Assembly (NCBI GenBank): GCA_039654915.1
Contig: CM077599.1
Coordinates: forward strand, 19,160,501 to 19,224,500
Source: Aquilaria yunnanensis
Lineage: Eukaryota; Streptophyta; Magnoliopsida; Malvales; Thymelaeaceae
Direction: 5' to 3'
DNA length: 64,000 bases
Made by a program: the position numbers and the translations under genes. This document shows positions 45,418 to 57,612 of this stretch, piece after piece. The notes under the pieces are model-generated. The model searched no databases, had not been told where the DNA came from, and saw nothing but the letters and a program-made list of their open reading frames with translations. Within the stretch, counting starts at the first letter, position 1. Every line of letters starts with the position of its first letter.

Positions 45418-47850
45418 AAATGTTGGTTGCATTATTCTCTTATATCAAGTTGAGGTATGTGTCTGCTTCATTAAGGTCGGAGGAAGCAAACCGGGGCCAT
45501 TTGAGTAGTTGTTTGGTAGGACTGAATGCTAATGAGGCCAACGATGAGGAACCCTAGATAGTATCGGAAGTAGTGCTCCCAATCTCATATTTATTTCGGT
45601 CAATGTAAATCTTATATAACTCACGCATATGCTCCTCAAGAATAGCAGTTATAGCAAGAATAAATACATGCGACATATCTAAGAAACTATAATAACCATC
45701 TAGTAGTTGTTGTGTACCTGTGATTCAAAAGGTTGGGTCAAGTGCAGATGTAAGTAAATAGATGAGGGGTATGTCACTGAAATACAAGATCTACTTGTCT
45801 TTCATGGCCTTGATCGTGTCTTTTAAAAACTCTTCATCTTTATATTGTTTGAAAATCCATGCAATATTAACTGAATACATTAATACCTTGTGAGAAGTGG
45901 GATAGTAAACACTAGAGTAAAAAATGGTGGCCTTGTAAAAATATCGTAGCACGGCGGCTACTTTTGAAATTTTTTCCGACATCTCTTATTTCACAATCAT
46001 TTTCTTCTCTTTTACATTTATAAAACATGTCATATGTGCAGCAAATGGAATCGCATCTATCAACATCTCATAACTTGAGTTCCATCGGGTTGGATAATAA
46101 AGTTTAAAACGTTTCTAACTAAACTCGAGGCCATTTTCAAGACAATAAACCTTAAACTCTTTTACAACTTTCGGCCTTGACTTCAAATAATGGATTGCCC
46201 ACTGAATATGAATGATTTTAGTGCTCAATACGTTAAGGTTTTTTTCGACAGCCAAGTTCGAAATATGACAAATATATCGTATGTGAAAAAATGCGGTGTC
46301 CTTAACAGGTTTCAATGATTTCTTTAATGTCTCAGCCGCGATATCATTACTTAATGCATTTTCAAATATTATGCTAAAAACCTTGTCATAACAAAAAAAT
46401 TCTTTCAAAGTTCTAGAAATAACTTGGTATATGTTCCAACTGGTATGATCAACCTCAATCCACTTAAATGCAATGATACTCTTTTGAACGACTCAACTAT
46501 TATCGATCCAATGTGTAGTCACACAATAATAATCTTGTCTTAAGGGTGAAATCCACGTGTCACTAATAAATGAGACGGAATGATCAAGAGCAGAAAACAT
46601 GCTTGTAGGTTCAATTTACCGGCTTCATAAATTTTAATCACTCTCTTCTAGCAATAGTCCTAGACGTTCTTTTAAAAGCTAGGTTTAATTGTGATTTTAT
46701 CCATTTTTCCATGTGCCTATCTTCAGCTTGTGTAAATGGGTTTTCAGTCAACATCATCCATTATATTATACCTTCTCCACTATTTTGTTAATTAAATTAA
46801 AAAATACCTGATGCACTTGCAAAACTTTGAAGATGCGTTTGGCCGCCGGTACTACCAGCTACGTCCGGGTAGAGGTTCAGATGCTTATGTTCCATGTGCC
46901 GTTTGATTGTCCCCACATGGATGAGCTTCATCTTGTAATGTTTGCATTTTGCAAATAGTGTCTCATTCTTAAACTCTTGATCGAAATGCTCCCAAACTCA
47001 TGCAGTAAGCCTCGATGATCTACCTTGACTTTCAAGTTCAGGTTTGTGGCTCGTTAGGGAGGGTTCGAAGCAATTGCTCCACCAACATTATCGGACGGAG
47101 TCACTTCCATCTCATCGACGTCATTGTCAAAAAGTTGGTTGTCTTGCCCTAATATGTATTATGCCATGTCAAATTGTTTGTCCTCGTTGGTTTATTGAAT
47201 GTGGACTCTACAGCTCACTGGTTAGGACATGAAACGGAAAAATGACCTCAACCCCGTAATGCGAGATGGAAAGCTTATGGCCTTTCCCTTTCCCTTGGAT
47301 GCCATTCATGCAAGAATTAATTGAGAAGATGAAGAAATTTGAAAATAATTAAGAAAGGATTAAGAAAATACTAATGAAAGATTAAGAAAATAGTAAGAAA
47401 ATAAGCTTGAAAGCTTAAGGAAATTAAGAGAATGTATTAAAGGAGGATAAGAAAACTTGAGATTGGTGTGAAGAAATGATACAAATGGTTTCTCTATTTA
47501 TAAGAAAGAACTTTTTTGTTTTAACTAAAAACTTCTTAGAATATAGTTTCTGGGGGTAAAAAAAATACTGCAGACCGTTGGAGGAACCTACAGTGTAATT
47601 AGGCCATTTTTTTAATAGGAGTCGTTGGAGTGCCGGCTTGACTGTCATGACCAGACTGGACTAGGTCAGTCCCATGCCGGGCCTAATGCAGTCCGAGCCC
47701 ATTCCCGAATTGGGCCATGCCCTTCCAACCTCCTTTTCCCTCAGACCCATAACCACCCCTCCCTCACCCATGTCTTACCTAGGCCCGTGCCAAGTCAGGT
47801 TTGATCTGGGCCTAGTCTAAACCGCCCCGATTAACACCTCTAGTTAGGCA

Positions 47851-48206
47851 GTGTAAAAATAGGGGAGGGATAAAACATGAGATTCTGAAATCTACTGAGG
47901 TGGATACGTAATTATTAGCTCTAAAATAATACACCCAAAATTTATACAGTGATATTTACAATTTTAAGTATGATGCAGTTAGTGAGAATAAATTAAATGG
48001 GTCTTACTCATATACACATTCATGCTGTTTTTTTCACTCGGAATTATATTATGGGGGTTAAACAGTTAAAGAATCGATTATAATTACTTTTATAAAAGTT
48101 TAATAAAATATACTTCTACAAATTCTCGAATCCTGGTTCCTAAATTGTCCATATTTATGTACTTATAAGTTTACCAAAAAAAAAACATAAGTTCAAATGC
48201 AATTTC
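47851..48206. other. AT-rich spacer, nothing recognised
   Basis: No supported feature. Confidence 0.5.
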
Positions 48207-48529
48207 GGTTTAACTTAAATCAAATGACTTATTTTTATTTTTACATCTTTTTTGCCTGAAACCAATTTTATTTGAAATCCAATATTATATAAATACAATA
48301 AACCATTTAAAAGTAAATTTTCATGGTGTTGTTAAATTTTTGTAAATTTTTCTTTTTTAATGCCTTAAACTATAAAAAATTCATAAAAATTGAGTAAGAT
48401 TATAAAAATTGTATTTTTAACGGATTATTATAGCTACATAATATTGACTTTTAATTAAAATTAATTTTTAATAAAAAAATATAAAAATAAAAATAAGCCT
48501 ATTTAGAGTCAATTGACTTAAGTTAAAAC
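48207..48529. mobile_element. MITE family A, copy 1
   Basis: The left end, TTTAACTTAAATCAAATGAC, and the right end read inward, TTTAACTTAAGTCAATTGAC, are close inverted repeats. Both lead into TTATTTTTATTTTTA. The whole 323 bp aligns with 50441-50766. No clear target duplication. Confidence 0.7.
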
Positions 48530-49160
48530 AAACTAGCTCTTAGCATTGCTACTTAGGCATTGGCTGCTTTGATTAAATGGATTACGGGCACGATCATATT
48601 GTATCTGCCACATTTCCTTGTTAATGTCTCTGAAACAGTTAGGCTGATTAATTCAATTCTTTCTCTTGTACACAAATTATTCAAAACAACTTATCCAGTT
48701 ATCCCCATCTTTAAAAGAGAACATTGAGAGGTTTGTGGAAAGCGTGCCAGCTTTGGGCTGTTGTGGATTAAGCCAATCAAATATTAATCCGTACGAAAAT
48801 CAAATAATATAAGTCGCTTACTTTAGGGTCACCATCGCAAGGACAAATTATAAACAATTGCTCTTTCCATGTGTTAATATCAGATTGATTAGTATTTATT
48901 TTTATGTTGAAAAATAATGCATTATTAGAATTTGAAAAGTGATTATGAATAGTTCATAAAAAATACTTATTTTTTACATACAGTGATTATTTTTAAAAGG
49001 TGTACACTTTTTAAATTTTGAAAAGTGTTTTTTTTTTGTAAAGTTAATTTAGATACAATATTAAAATGTATTCTGAGTATAACAATAAGACCAAAGTTTC
49101 GAATAAGAGATCAATACGCATACATTATGTAGTGGTTCGATTCTTTTATTAACCAAATGT
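48530..49160. other. AT-rich spacer
   Basis: No gene. Runs such as 'AAAAGTG' recur but no element boundary is clear. Confidence 0.45.
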
Positions 49161-49480
49161 TTAAATGAAATTACAACTTGTCTCTCCTGTTTAAAAAATT
49201 TAAAATTTACCTTTTATACATTGTCTAGTAGTACCTTGTATAACATTTTCTACGTTTACTAATATTTAAAAAATACAGCTCTATATTTATAGAGAAAAAA
49301 ATTAATAATTTAACATATTCATTAATTATACAAAATTACTTAATATATTAAAATCACATAAAGATGATTACCGCATAATTTAAATTATGACTTTTAAAAG
49401 TTATTATTAAATAGTATAAAAAATATAAACAAAGTGTATATTTTTAAAATAAAAAAACAAACTATAATTATTCCTAAAAC
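49161..49480. mobile_element. MITE family B, copy 1 (most diverged)
   Basis: Shares with 49850-50300 and 58487-58945 a left arm with ATTAC, CTC and TATTTAAAA-type words. The right arm has TTAAATTATGACTTTTAAAA, a 'TAGTATAAAAAA' phrase and AAAGTGTATATTTTTAAAAT. Limits are approximate. Confidence 0.5.
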
Positions 49481-49849
49481 CTTAATGGTTATAAGAAAAT
49501 ATTATGCAAAAAAACCTTTGAATAAGCACATGATTAACTTTAAATGAAATAAAACATCAAAACCCCACTTTTAAAAATATTCTAAACGAAACGAGCTAGA
49601 TCATGTCATATCTTCACCTCAGAAGAAAAAAAACGCTCATGCCAATAATAAAAGAGAAAACTAGGAGTCCCCACATAGCTCGAGTTGTGTGCACGTACAA
49701 GAAAGGGGTGAATTTGATCAAGCATCATTATTGCTAACAGGAAAAATGCATGACACAATTCTGGTGACGCCAAACGTCAAATCTAGACACATAAGTTTTT
49801 TTAATAGAATTTCTCTTATCAAATAATGAATTGAACACTATCATTTATT

Positions 49850-50300
49850 CCAAGGGTTAAATATAATTTATCCCCTTATGTTTAGTTAAAATTATAAATT
49901 ACCCCTCTTATTTAAAAATATATACTTTATCTCCTATATTTTAATACAGTCCAATAATAACTTCTGAAATCTTAATTTAAACTATATGATTGTCATATTC
50001 AAGTAATTTCATTTGTATAGTATTTTTTATAATTAATTGACATTTTAAAAAAATACTATTTTAAAAATTAAAAGAAATACGGAATGAAAACACTAATGAT
50101 TTAAAATGTCCATTAACTACAAAAAAATTATTATATATATTAAAATTACTAGAAGATAGTTACCGTAATGTCTAAATTAAGATTTCAAAAATTACTGTCG
50201 GACTATATTAAAAAGGCAGAGGCAAAGTGCATATTTCTAAAACATGAGAGGCAAAGTATAATTTTATCTTAATTTTAGGGGGTAAATTGTAATTATTGTC
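49850..50300. mobile_element. MITE family B, copy 2
   Basis: The left arm (AATTTATCCCC, ATTACCCCTC, ATATACTTTATCTCCTAT) is mirrored at the right (AGGCAAAGTGCATATTT, GAGGCAAAGTATAATTTTA, GGGGTAAATTGTAATTA). This gives long, imperfect inverted arms. Closest to copy 3 at 58487-58945. Confidence 0.65.
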
Positions 50301-50440
50301 AATTATAGAATTTCCTTTTATCAAACATTTTTGCAATAGGCCGGTATTTTTTATTATTTTTAATAGAATATGGGTAAAATTCATAAAAAATACTAGTTTA
50401 AGTTATTAGTATGTAAAATAAAGTTAACTAGAACCAATTC

Positions 50441-50766
50441 ATTTTAATTTAAGTCAACTGACTTATTTTTAATTATACATTTTTTTTATCTAAAATTAAT
50501 TTTATTTGAAAGTCAATGTTATATAAATGTAATAATCCATTTGAAAGTAAGTTTTTATGATATTGTTAAATTTTTATAAATTTTTATTTTTTAAGTCTTT
50601 AAAATAGAAAAATTCATAAAAATTTAGTAAGATTATAAAAAATGTATTTTTAAATGGATTATTGTAACTATATAATATTAGCTTTTAATTAAAATTAATT
50701 TTTTTGATAAAAATAATATAAAAATAAAAATAACTTATTTTATAGTCAATTAATTTAAATTAAAAT
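50441..50766. mobile_element. MITE family A, copy 2
   Basis: Left end ATTTTAATTTAAGTCAACTG; right end read inward ATTTTAATTTAAATTAATTG. The interior (TATTTGAAAGTCAATGTTAT, AAATTCATAAAAATTTAGTA) parallels copy 1 along its length. Confidence 0.7.
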
Positions 50767-51466
50767 AAAATTGAGTGTAACATTCTAGATAACTGAAGAT
50801 AAGTTAATTTATAAACGATTAGTTTAATCAAAGCGAATGAAGAATGAGTGTTTGTTTTATTTATTTATTTATTTTTGTTTAGCAGTTTCCCATAAAAATG
50901 TAAGTTTTGAAGCGGAGCCAGTGGCTGTCCACGAAGCTCCAACCGAAGCGGGAAAAGGACGGCGGAAGAGTGATGGCAAATGGGAAAACAGAGAATTGGT
51001 GGCAACAGTCAACAATTGTACTCGAACTCGAATAAAAAATTGCTCCTCCCACTAAGTACTTCAGATCAGAAAAAGGAATCAATAAAATGCCTACCTTCCG
51101 CTATTGCCCTTCATGATTGTTTCTCCTGTTTTATATTCTACCCTCTAATTTTTCACTTACTTTAACTCATCTTCTCACATTTTCTCTTGCAACAAACACC
51201 CAATGAAAGAGGGCTGTGCTCAATTTTTCATTGCGTAAACTGCTCAGTGGTCATTCAGAACAAGCAGATGTTAGTTGATTTGTTTCACCCTTGATTGTTC
51301 TTGCCTCTATTCATTCGGAAAAATACAAGATTCATGTTTATACTTCTATTTTCTCCATCAATATAATTTTTTTTTTAAGGAATACCTTATCTCGTAGTAT
51401 ATGTTTTGTCAGATTTTTATGTTACCTACCTATGTTTCTCTATTACTGACCTTTCTTTTGTTGAGA
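50767..51466. other. Intergenic DNA with an unrecognised less AT-rich patch
   Basis: 50890-51060 is less AT-rich and gives open frames on both strands (50837-51055 plus, 50879-51082 minus). Neither peptide is recognised and neither has supporting exons, so no gene is called. 51070-51466 is AT-rich spacer. Confidence 0.4.
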
Positions 51467-52242
51467 TAAAAAGGGCAAACTTGTCACGAGAGTTTATGGG
51501 TAGAGTAATTTTGTCATTGAATTTTTTGTTTGTGGATAAATTTGCTACTAATATTTTTGTTTTGAGTAATTTTTGTCACTAACAATTAATGGCATAGGAA
51601 TATTTTATTTGGACAAAGAATATTTTATGATACAACTCTTAAAGTAGTTATTGAAGGTTTTATCCTTAACGCCTAACCCCCAAAACATTTCAAGACACTC
51701 AAATGAGTTAAGACCCTGCATTTGACCACACTCTCAAATTGTTAAATCTTCTTGTTTTCACTTTCCTCATTATCGCCTAGTAATCCTCCACTACTGCTGT
51801 CATCGATATTTTATTGTAAAATTGTAACACTCATTGATTTAGTCCCACCTTGTATTAATTGAACACTATTTGATCAAGTTTTGTTATAAGAAGTGCTAGT
51901 GGAATGTATAGAAAAGTGGAGATTGCATCAGTGGCAGAAAGGGTAGAAGGTGGCTAAGTATACAAAGTGTTGCTGAAGTGAATGCGATAGTAAAAATGAT
52001 AGATTTAGAATTAGAGTGATAAGTAAAGAAAACTTGAAATTGAAAATTGTATTTTTTTTTTTCTCATTTTTCACATTTGCCACATAAGTAATTTTAAAAG
52101 CTAATTATAGATTTGCTTCAAACATGAAATATTAATGAAAAATTAGCATCTATAAAAAAAATGGGTACCAAATTTGCCCTATATAAATTAGTGCATGAAA
52201 TTAGTTTTTCTATAAATTTTAGTGACAAACTTACCCTTTTTA
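51467..52242. mobile_element. MULE-like inverted-repeat element
   Basis: The left end, TAAAAAGGGCAAACTTGTCA, matches the right end read inward, TAAAAAGGGTAAGTTTGTCA. Both continue with GAGAGTTTATGG or AAAATTTATAG. Inverted arms are at least 35 bp. Flanking sequences do not show a clean duplication. The 776 bp holds no coding frame of note. Confidence 0.65.
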
Positions 52243-53653
52243 CCGAAAGAAAAATTTGAAAATACCAGGATGGAATAATTGTTATTGACAAATTTCCAAT
52301 AGAAAGAAAACGCATGTCTTGTGGATTACACCACCGGGAGATGATGATTTTTTCCGTGTAATTAATTAATTGTGACTCATCCTTTTAAGTCAATCATGAG
52401 AAAGTTTATTGTGTGATATCTCACACCTCAAAAGGAATATTTACGATGCGCGACGTACTCTTGTTCCCAACACGTTGAATGACAAAAGCGCCATTATTAT
52501 TTGGTTCGAAATGAGAGGCTAATGGGGGTGACTGGCGAGGAAGTGGTATGTTGAAACTCAAGAACAGCCACGCAACCAATGCTTGAATTGTTAGGATTCC
52601 CATTTTTTTCTTCTTTTTCTAAATGCCCAATTGGTTTTGTAGGTTTTGGTGAGCTAATTGCAAATATGGTCAACTATCTTTCTTTTTTATGCGTTAAATC
52701 AGAGAATTACAGTTATCGATAAAAAGAGAAGTAACATCTGTGTACTAGGTTTGGAATTACTAATAATGTATTAAAATTATTTATTTCTATTTACATTGAT
52801 TATTTGTTAAATTATATATTTTAAAATTTTAAAAAAGTGCTTTTATTTTTTATAAAAATAAATATTTTTATTAATTTTTCAGACTGGTAAGTTAAAAAAA
52901 TAATTACTTTTTAAGAATGTTACTCAAGTGATTCTTATAGTGTTAGCGTTTTTAAAACATTTTTTACTTGTTTCAAATTACTGAAAAGTTATTTATCATT
53001 TTCATTGAGTTGCTCATTTTGATTTGAATAATTCAAATTCAGAAAAATAAGAAACGTTATTCATAAGGTAATTCAGGATGTATAATGAATGAGAAATGAA
53101 TAATATGTTAACTACAAGTGACAAACAAACAAGTATAAAACAAGCTTTTGTTAAGCAATAACTATAATATATAACAGAAACAGGCAAAAACAAAAAAACT
53201 AATGTAATTCATAAGTGGTCCATTTGTTCAATGAATTGCTTATCTTATGCCAAAAGTTGTTTGTTCGAAGCGAATAAGTTACTTATTTTAATTGACTTTT
53301 TTTAATAAAATAATTGAAACAGTTAAAAATAAGCAAATAATAAAACACGCATCAAGTCAAAAACATAAATTTTGTTTGCTTATTATGAGGTTAGAAAAGG
53401 TTTTTGCTTTTCACATAACCAGGTGTTTGTGAACTCAATGAGTTATTTGTGTTTTTTTTTTTTTTTTCTTCCTGTTTTTTATAGAGGGTTGTTTGTCTTT
53501 AACTTGGCTTGAATTAATTGCTTGTTGCATGATACATATCTTTTTTTTTATGGGTTTGGGCACATACCTTAATATTTTCAATTAGGGGAATGTGAAAATA
53601 TACGGCGTATGATAGTCCTACTCCACCTTATAATAACTCTGTCCCCATAAGTC
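52243..53653. other. AT-rich spacer upstream of TIFY8
   Basis: No gene supported. A 60-codon frame on the minus strand (52603-52421) with a hydrophobic start is unrecognised and stands alone. Confidence 0.45.
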
Positions 53654-53857
53654 TTGGCATTGAGTAAACAGAAATGGGAGGACTTTGAAAATGGAAATTT
53701 CCTAAAAGAATTCGATTCCGACGGATTCCACCATGAGCTCGTTAAAGAATTGCAATCTCCTGGGGACATAGTTGAAATTAATCGAGAGATGGATTCCTTA
53801 ATTAATGGTTATGCCAACAAAATGTGGACAAACAAACATCCCCTCTTCGGCTCATAA
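53654..53857 (+). other. Unrecognised open frame upstream of TIFY8
   Basis: About 67 codons of ordinary, non-repetitive amino-acid composition (KQKWEDFENGNFLKEF, ELQSPGDIVEINREMDSLI, MWTNKHPLFGS) end in TAA. The first codon is TTG and the first Met is far inside, so it is not a complete gene. It may be an exon fragment of something I do not recognise, or chance within the TIFY8 upstream region. Confidence 0.2.
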
Positions 53858-54129
53858 AACCCATAAGGGAGCAAGCATAGAACTAGAAGTAGAACAACAT
53901 TTACGCTGGAGAACAAAACACAAAATTTTCGGACAGGGGAAAGAAAGAAACCCACACAGCAGAACACAAAAAATCTACCAATCTCTGAGAACAAAAGGGA
54001 GGACCTTTTGCTTTCAAGTTTCAAATGCTCTCGCTTTCGCTCTCCTGACCTTTTCTTCTTCTTTTGGTTTTGTAATTCCAAATCAAACTCGTTCCTTGCT
54101 CTATTTTCTCTTTCATTGACGGAGCAGAT

Positions 54130-54193
54130 ATGCTTCTGAAACACAGGAAGTAAGTGTGTTATGGGAATGACTGACCAGACTGATAATGTCTAA
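54130..54193 (+). promoter_or_regulatory. Two short upstream ORFs of TIFY8
   Basis: ATG at 54130 gives a 7-codon frame ending at TAA 54151-54153. ATG at 54161 gives a 10-codon frame (MGMTDQTDNV) ending at TAA 54191-54193. That frame overlaps the TIFY8 start codon (54186) in another frame. An overlapping upstream frame usually lowers translation of the main frame. Whether the transcript includes both ATGs is not known; GAAGTAAGT at 54147-54155 could be a 5' splice site. Confidence 0.5.
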
Positions 54194-57100
54194 GCAAAGC
54201 AAAGCGGCCAACAATGACGGTAACAACAACGATTCAAGAAGCCTCTCACAGCAGCAGCTAAAGGCAGGAATGTTCCACGATTTTCTGGGCATGAAACCTT
54301 CCGATTCGGCTATCCTTTCGGCTCCTAAGGCTTCTGATGTGCTGTTGGCTGAGGCCTCTCCCTCTGCCTCTGCTTCTGCCGGCGGCTCCTCCGGTCGTGG
54401 CCCAATCTCTTCTGCCTCTGATCTGGGTTCTGGTCTGATTTTCTGCTCCCCTCTTCCTTTTAAGTTCCTTTCTCTAGTTCCTATACTGCAACGAAAACAT
54501 ATGGGCCGTTTGCAAGTTCATGTCTTTGTTTACTGGACGGGTTTTGCTATCTGGGTGTCTCCTGAAGGCTCTAATTTTCTGGAAAGTTTTGATTTTTACG
54601 TGAAAACATGCACCTTCCTCTTTGATTTTCTTTTTACTTTTTTTCCTGGGTTTTTTTTAAGAGACTTGATGCTTTTCTAATCCGTAACTCCTCTAATTGT
54701 GGGGGTGTTGCCTTTGTTATGGATTAGTTAATTCATCTGATGTTTTCTTGTTTTGTTACTATTTTTTTTCCTCATAAAGGAGGACATAAGCTCATAATCT
54801 ATTTTCTGCCCTACTGGTCTTTAATTGTTGGTATTTTGTGCCATCTTTTGATTACTGCTGCCAATCTGCGATTTCATTTCTGTCCTTTTCCCCTATTTAA
54901 CCGACTAAGTTGGCATGTGATGTCCACCACACTACTTATTCCCAACTCCAAAGAAAGTAACTATCCTTTTCATTGTTGTTGCTACTTGTTAGGCAACTTA
55001 TTATTGATGAAATGATTTTCACCAATGACCTTTCAACTTGTGAAACTATGAAGTTTGTAGCTTGCTTGTGATTTAAGAGAATTCTTATGCTTAGACACCC
55101 CAATATGTTTATATGGTGATTCTGGTTTATGATTTGAGACTTAAGCTGTCACTATTAGAGTTTGATTCTTGCCTCATCAATCGAGTAGAAAGACAGGCGG
55201 GAAACCATCTAGAGGGCATTCCTTTCTATGGTTCAAGGAGTGATTTCTCTTGGACTGAGATCAGCAATAGGTTGACAGGTAGCAAAAGAAGTAACTCAGA
55301 TTTAGCCTTCATTGGTCACGACTCTGTTGAGGCTTTGCATTCGATGAAGGTACCTTAAGAACAGTAGTTTTTCACTTCTCTTTCTTATTTGCGTCCGGAA
55401 GGCTCTGGCTTTGGTATGGTTTGTCCTCCCTAATACTTTGGTAATTGTTCATAGATGGTCCGAAATGGTCCAGGGAGCGAGCAGTCTAGAAGGTCCAATG
55501 ATGATGATGGGGTCCTTGGTATGCAGCCCTCAAGGCATTCCTCTGCATCTCTTATACTGCATCCTCTTACTACCAGCAGAGTTGAAGCCAGTGTATCTAA
55601 ATGGGAACGACCAATTGCCTTGAATATGGGTTCTGTGGTGCAGTATCCTTCGCGGGGGGCTCAGTTTGTACAATTTATGCATCAAGCACCTTCAAACAGG
55701 TCCAAGGATACCAATGCTGGTCCTTCAATGATGTCAAATTCAGCTGCTGACGAGGGTTCTAGAACAGGAATAAAAAGGCCTGGAATTTTGAACACTGTTA
55801 ATACTAATGTCTCTCCTTGCGAGAAGAACTCATCTGGAGTAATGCAAAGTGCTAGCAGGCAGAAGTCTGGTGTCCTTATCTCAGAGCCGGAATCTTCAAT
55901 TCCTACAAGGTGAATTCAGTGAATAGAGCTTATTCTTTATTATACTATGACTTATGATTTCTTTTCTGCACAAATGGGAGCTGCTTTTATAGAGGGTAGT
56001 ACATTTGTGTGACAGTCGACATGGATCCAACTCCAACACCAGGCAGATGACTATATTCTATGCTGGTCAAGCTCATGTTTTTGATGATGTGCATCCTAAC
56101 AAGGTTTGTATCTCTCTCTTTGGTGTATTCTCTCTTTTGAGTTTTCCTTAAGGGTGGTCTATATGTGGATAAATAGACCATTTTGTGAAAAAAAAAAAAA
56201 AAAAGATGTGGGTTATTACATTGCCTTGTCATTGAAGTGACATTCCAATCATCAAGAGTATTTAAAACCTCCAACTACAAATAAACAGACAAGAAGTAAG
56301 CCAACTTTTGCACAGCATGAACACTATTGACTGTTCTCATTTTGGTTATTCTTATTGAAAGTTAGAAGGGTCTTCCTTCTAACCAAAGAAGTCGTGAAAT
56401 ACTTGAAAATACTGTAATTATGTACCTTGGTTAATAGTCAATGTGGAAATTTCTGACCAACTTAGCCTATTAGATACTAGATTGAATTAATATTTTAACA
56501 AGTTTGGAATATGGGTCTGTTTAGCAAGACCATTAGAAATCAGAAGTTGAACAACACTATTTAGCCTTAGCTTTTAGCATTAGCAGTTGTGAAGGATAAT
56601 CTAAACCATTAATAGTAACCCAAAACTCTAACATGAATCACAGAAGTTGTTGCGGAACAGATTGGCTCCTATGCTAAAATTATTTACAAAGAGAATCTAG
56701 AAAGGTTTGATTACAGGGGCATGTCCATGCTGCTCTCTAAAGAGCGTGATATTCTATTGAAGACCTACTTGTGACAAGACCTAGCATTTCGTTTAAGATG
56801 AAAGAAATACTATTCATATACATGTTTTAGGAAAAGAAACTATGCAAATGCAGTAGCTGAAGCTCTGAACGCTGCCCACATCTCAATGACCCAATGATGT
56901 TTGCCCAAGGCCACACATAATTTTATCTAGGATAAGTACAGGGAAATGAAAAGAGTAACATTTCATTCCATCTTGTACATCTGTTTTCTGCTCATAATTA
57001 AACTCATGACACCACATTGTGCACCATTTTTGGAAATTGTTTGACGATGAAAATGGCAGGGGCCATGTATCATAATACTATGATATTGAGGCCCAGCTGA

Positions 57101-57612
57101 TTGATTCATCCAGTCATTCATTCAGATGTTTGATAATATAACAATGCACTGTCCACATTTAACCTCGAAGTTGCTCTATGGTCATTTCAGGCAGATGTTA
57201 TAATGACACTGGCTGGATCAAATGGAGGATCTTGGTCTACAACCTACTCTCCAAAACCTGCACTGAAACTGATGAAAGAAAGTTATGTGGCTAATGGAGA
57301 ACTTGAAGCAGCAGGTAAAATGGCCTTTACTCAGGAATTTCAGCCAAGGGTATCTACCACAACTCCAGCAACTGGCTCTATTGATCGGACCTCATTGCTG
57401 ACAGGTAATTTTTGTACCTGGATGAATGTTTTCATGACTTTATAATGCACGGAACATGAGAAACTTTATGCTACATATTTGGTCTTGCTTATAGAGTTAA
57501 ACATGCTTGCATATGTGTAGGAGCTCCTCTAGGCAGCCTTATCACAGCAAAAGATGCATGGAACACAGTTCAGGCAGCTGAGCCCGCGAGTGAAGATAAG
57601 AGAGGTAGTTAA
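54186..57612 (+). CDS. TIFY8: TIFY8, ZIM-domain transcriptional regulator
   Basis: Six exons: 54186-54432, 55189-55349, 55455-55909, 56016-56103, 57191-57404 and 57521-57612. All are in phase with GT-AG introns and give about 418 residues. The N-terminus is Asn/Ser-rich (MSKQSKAANNDGNNN) and is followed by GMFHDFLGMKPSDS. Then come GNHLEGIPFYGSRSDFSW, a low-complexity Ser-rich middle, and the ZIM/TIFY domain across exons 4-5 (QMTIFYAGQAHVFDDVHP, then NKADVIMTLAGSNGGSW). TIFY8 proteins have the TIFY motif but no Jas domain and act in transcription-repressor complexes in the nucleus. The exon 4 start at 56016 adds SRHGSNSN before the ZIM domain; a shorter acceptor at about 56043 would also be in phase. 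The last residues (EDKRGS) come from reading to TAA at 57610; a further splice at GAG-GTAG is possible. Two short upstream frames precede the start. The gene is convergent with LEUNIG. Confidence 0.9.

Larger units (their letters stand above)
43589..47010 (-). pseudogene. hAT transposase (broken)
   Basis: From the N-terminal side: a BED-type finger remnant near 47000-46860 (WEHFDQEFKNE, CKHYKMKLI, TIKRHMEHKH), in which the second Cys appears to be lost. Then comes a catalytic-core piece at 46408-46115 (FFHIRYICHISNLAVEKNL, IQWAIHYLKSRPKVVKEFK). A middle piece is at 45982-45791 (MSEKISKVAAVLRYFY, IAWIFKQYKDEE). The C-terminal dimerisation domain is at 43803-43589 (ILEWLKARSNKLPMLSIIAK, VLAVPVSIIVFESASS). 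Stops and shifts lie between the pieces, and the LTR insertion falls just before ILEWLK. Confidence 0.8.
43199..47842 (-). mobile_element. hAT-family DNA transposon, decayed, with a nested LTR
   Basis: The left tip, TAGAGGTG, and the right tip read inward, TAGAGGTG, are identical over 8 bp. Flanking 8-mers GTCAGGGA (43191-43198) and GTTAGGCA (47843-47850) agree at 6 of 8 positions, as expected of an old hAT insertion. Both subterminal regions are rich in GGCC/GGGCC words (GGCCTAGGCCCG and similar). The transposase runs on the minus strand. A 1.6-kb LTR (43804-45417) is inserted in it. Autonomous size before that insertion would be about 3.0 kb. Confidence 0.82.

Noticed and set aside
49134..49150. 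tRNA gene suggested by GGTTCGATTC
   Set aside because: No A-box at the right distance and no cloverleaf can be drawn. Similar TTCGA words at 4217 and 47064 also fail, as does a GTAGCTTAATGGT phrase near 2463.
52421..52603. Small secreted peptide gene on the minus strand
   Set aside because: A hydrophobic start alone is weak evidence; no family match, no promoter signal and no neighbouring exon.
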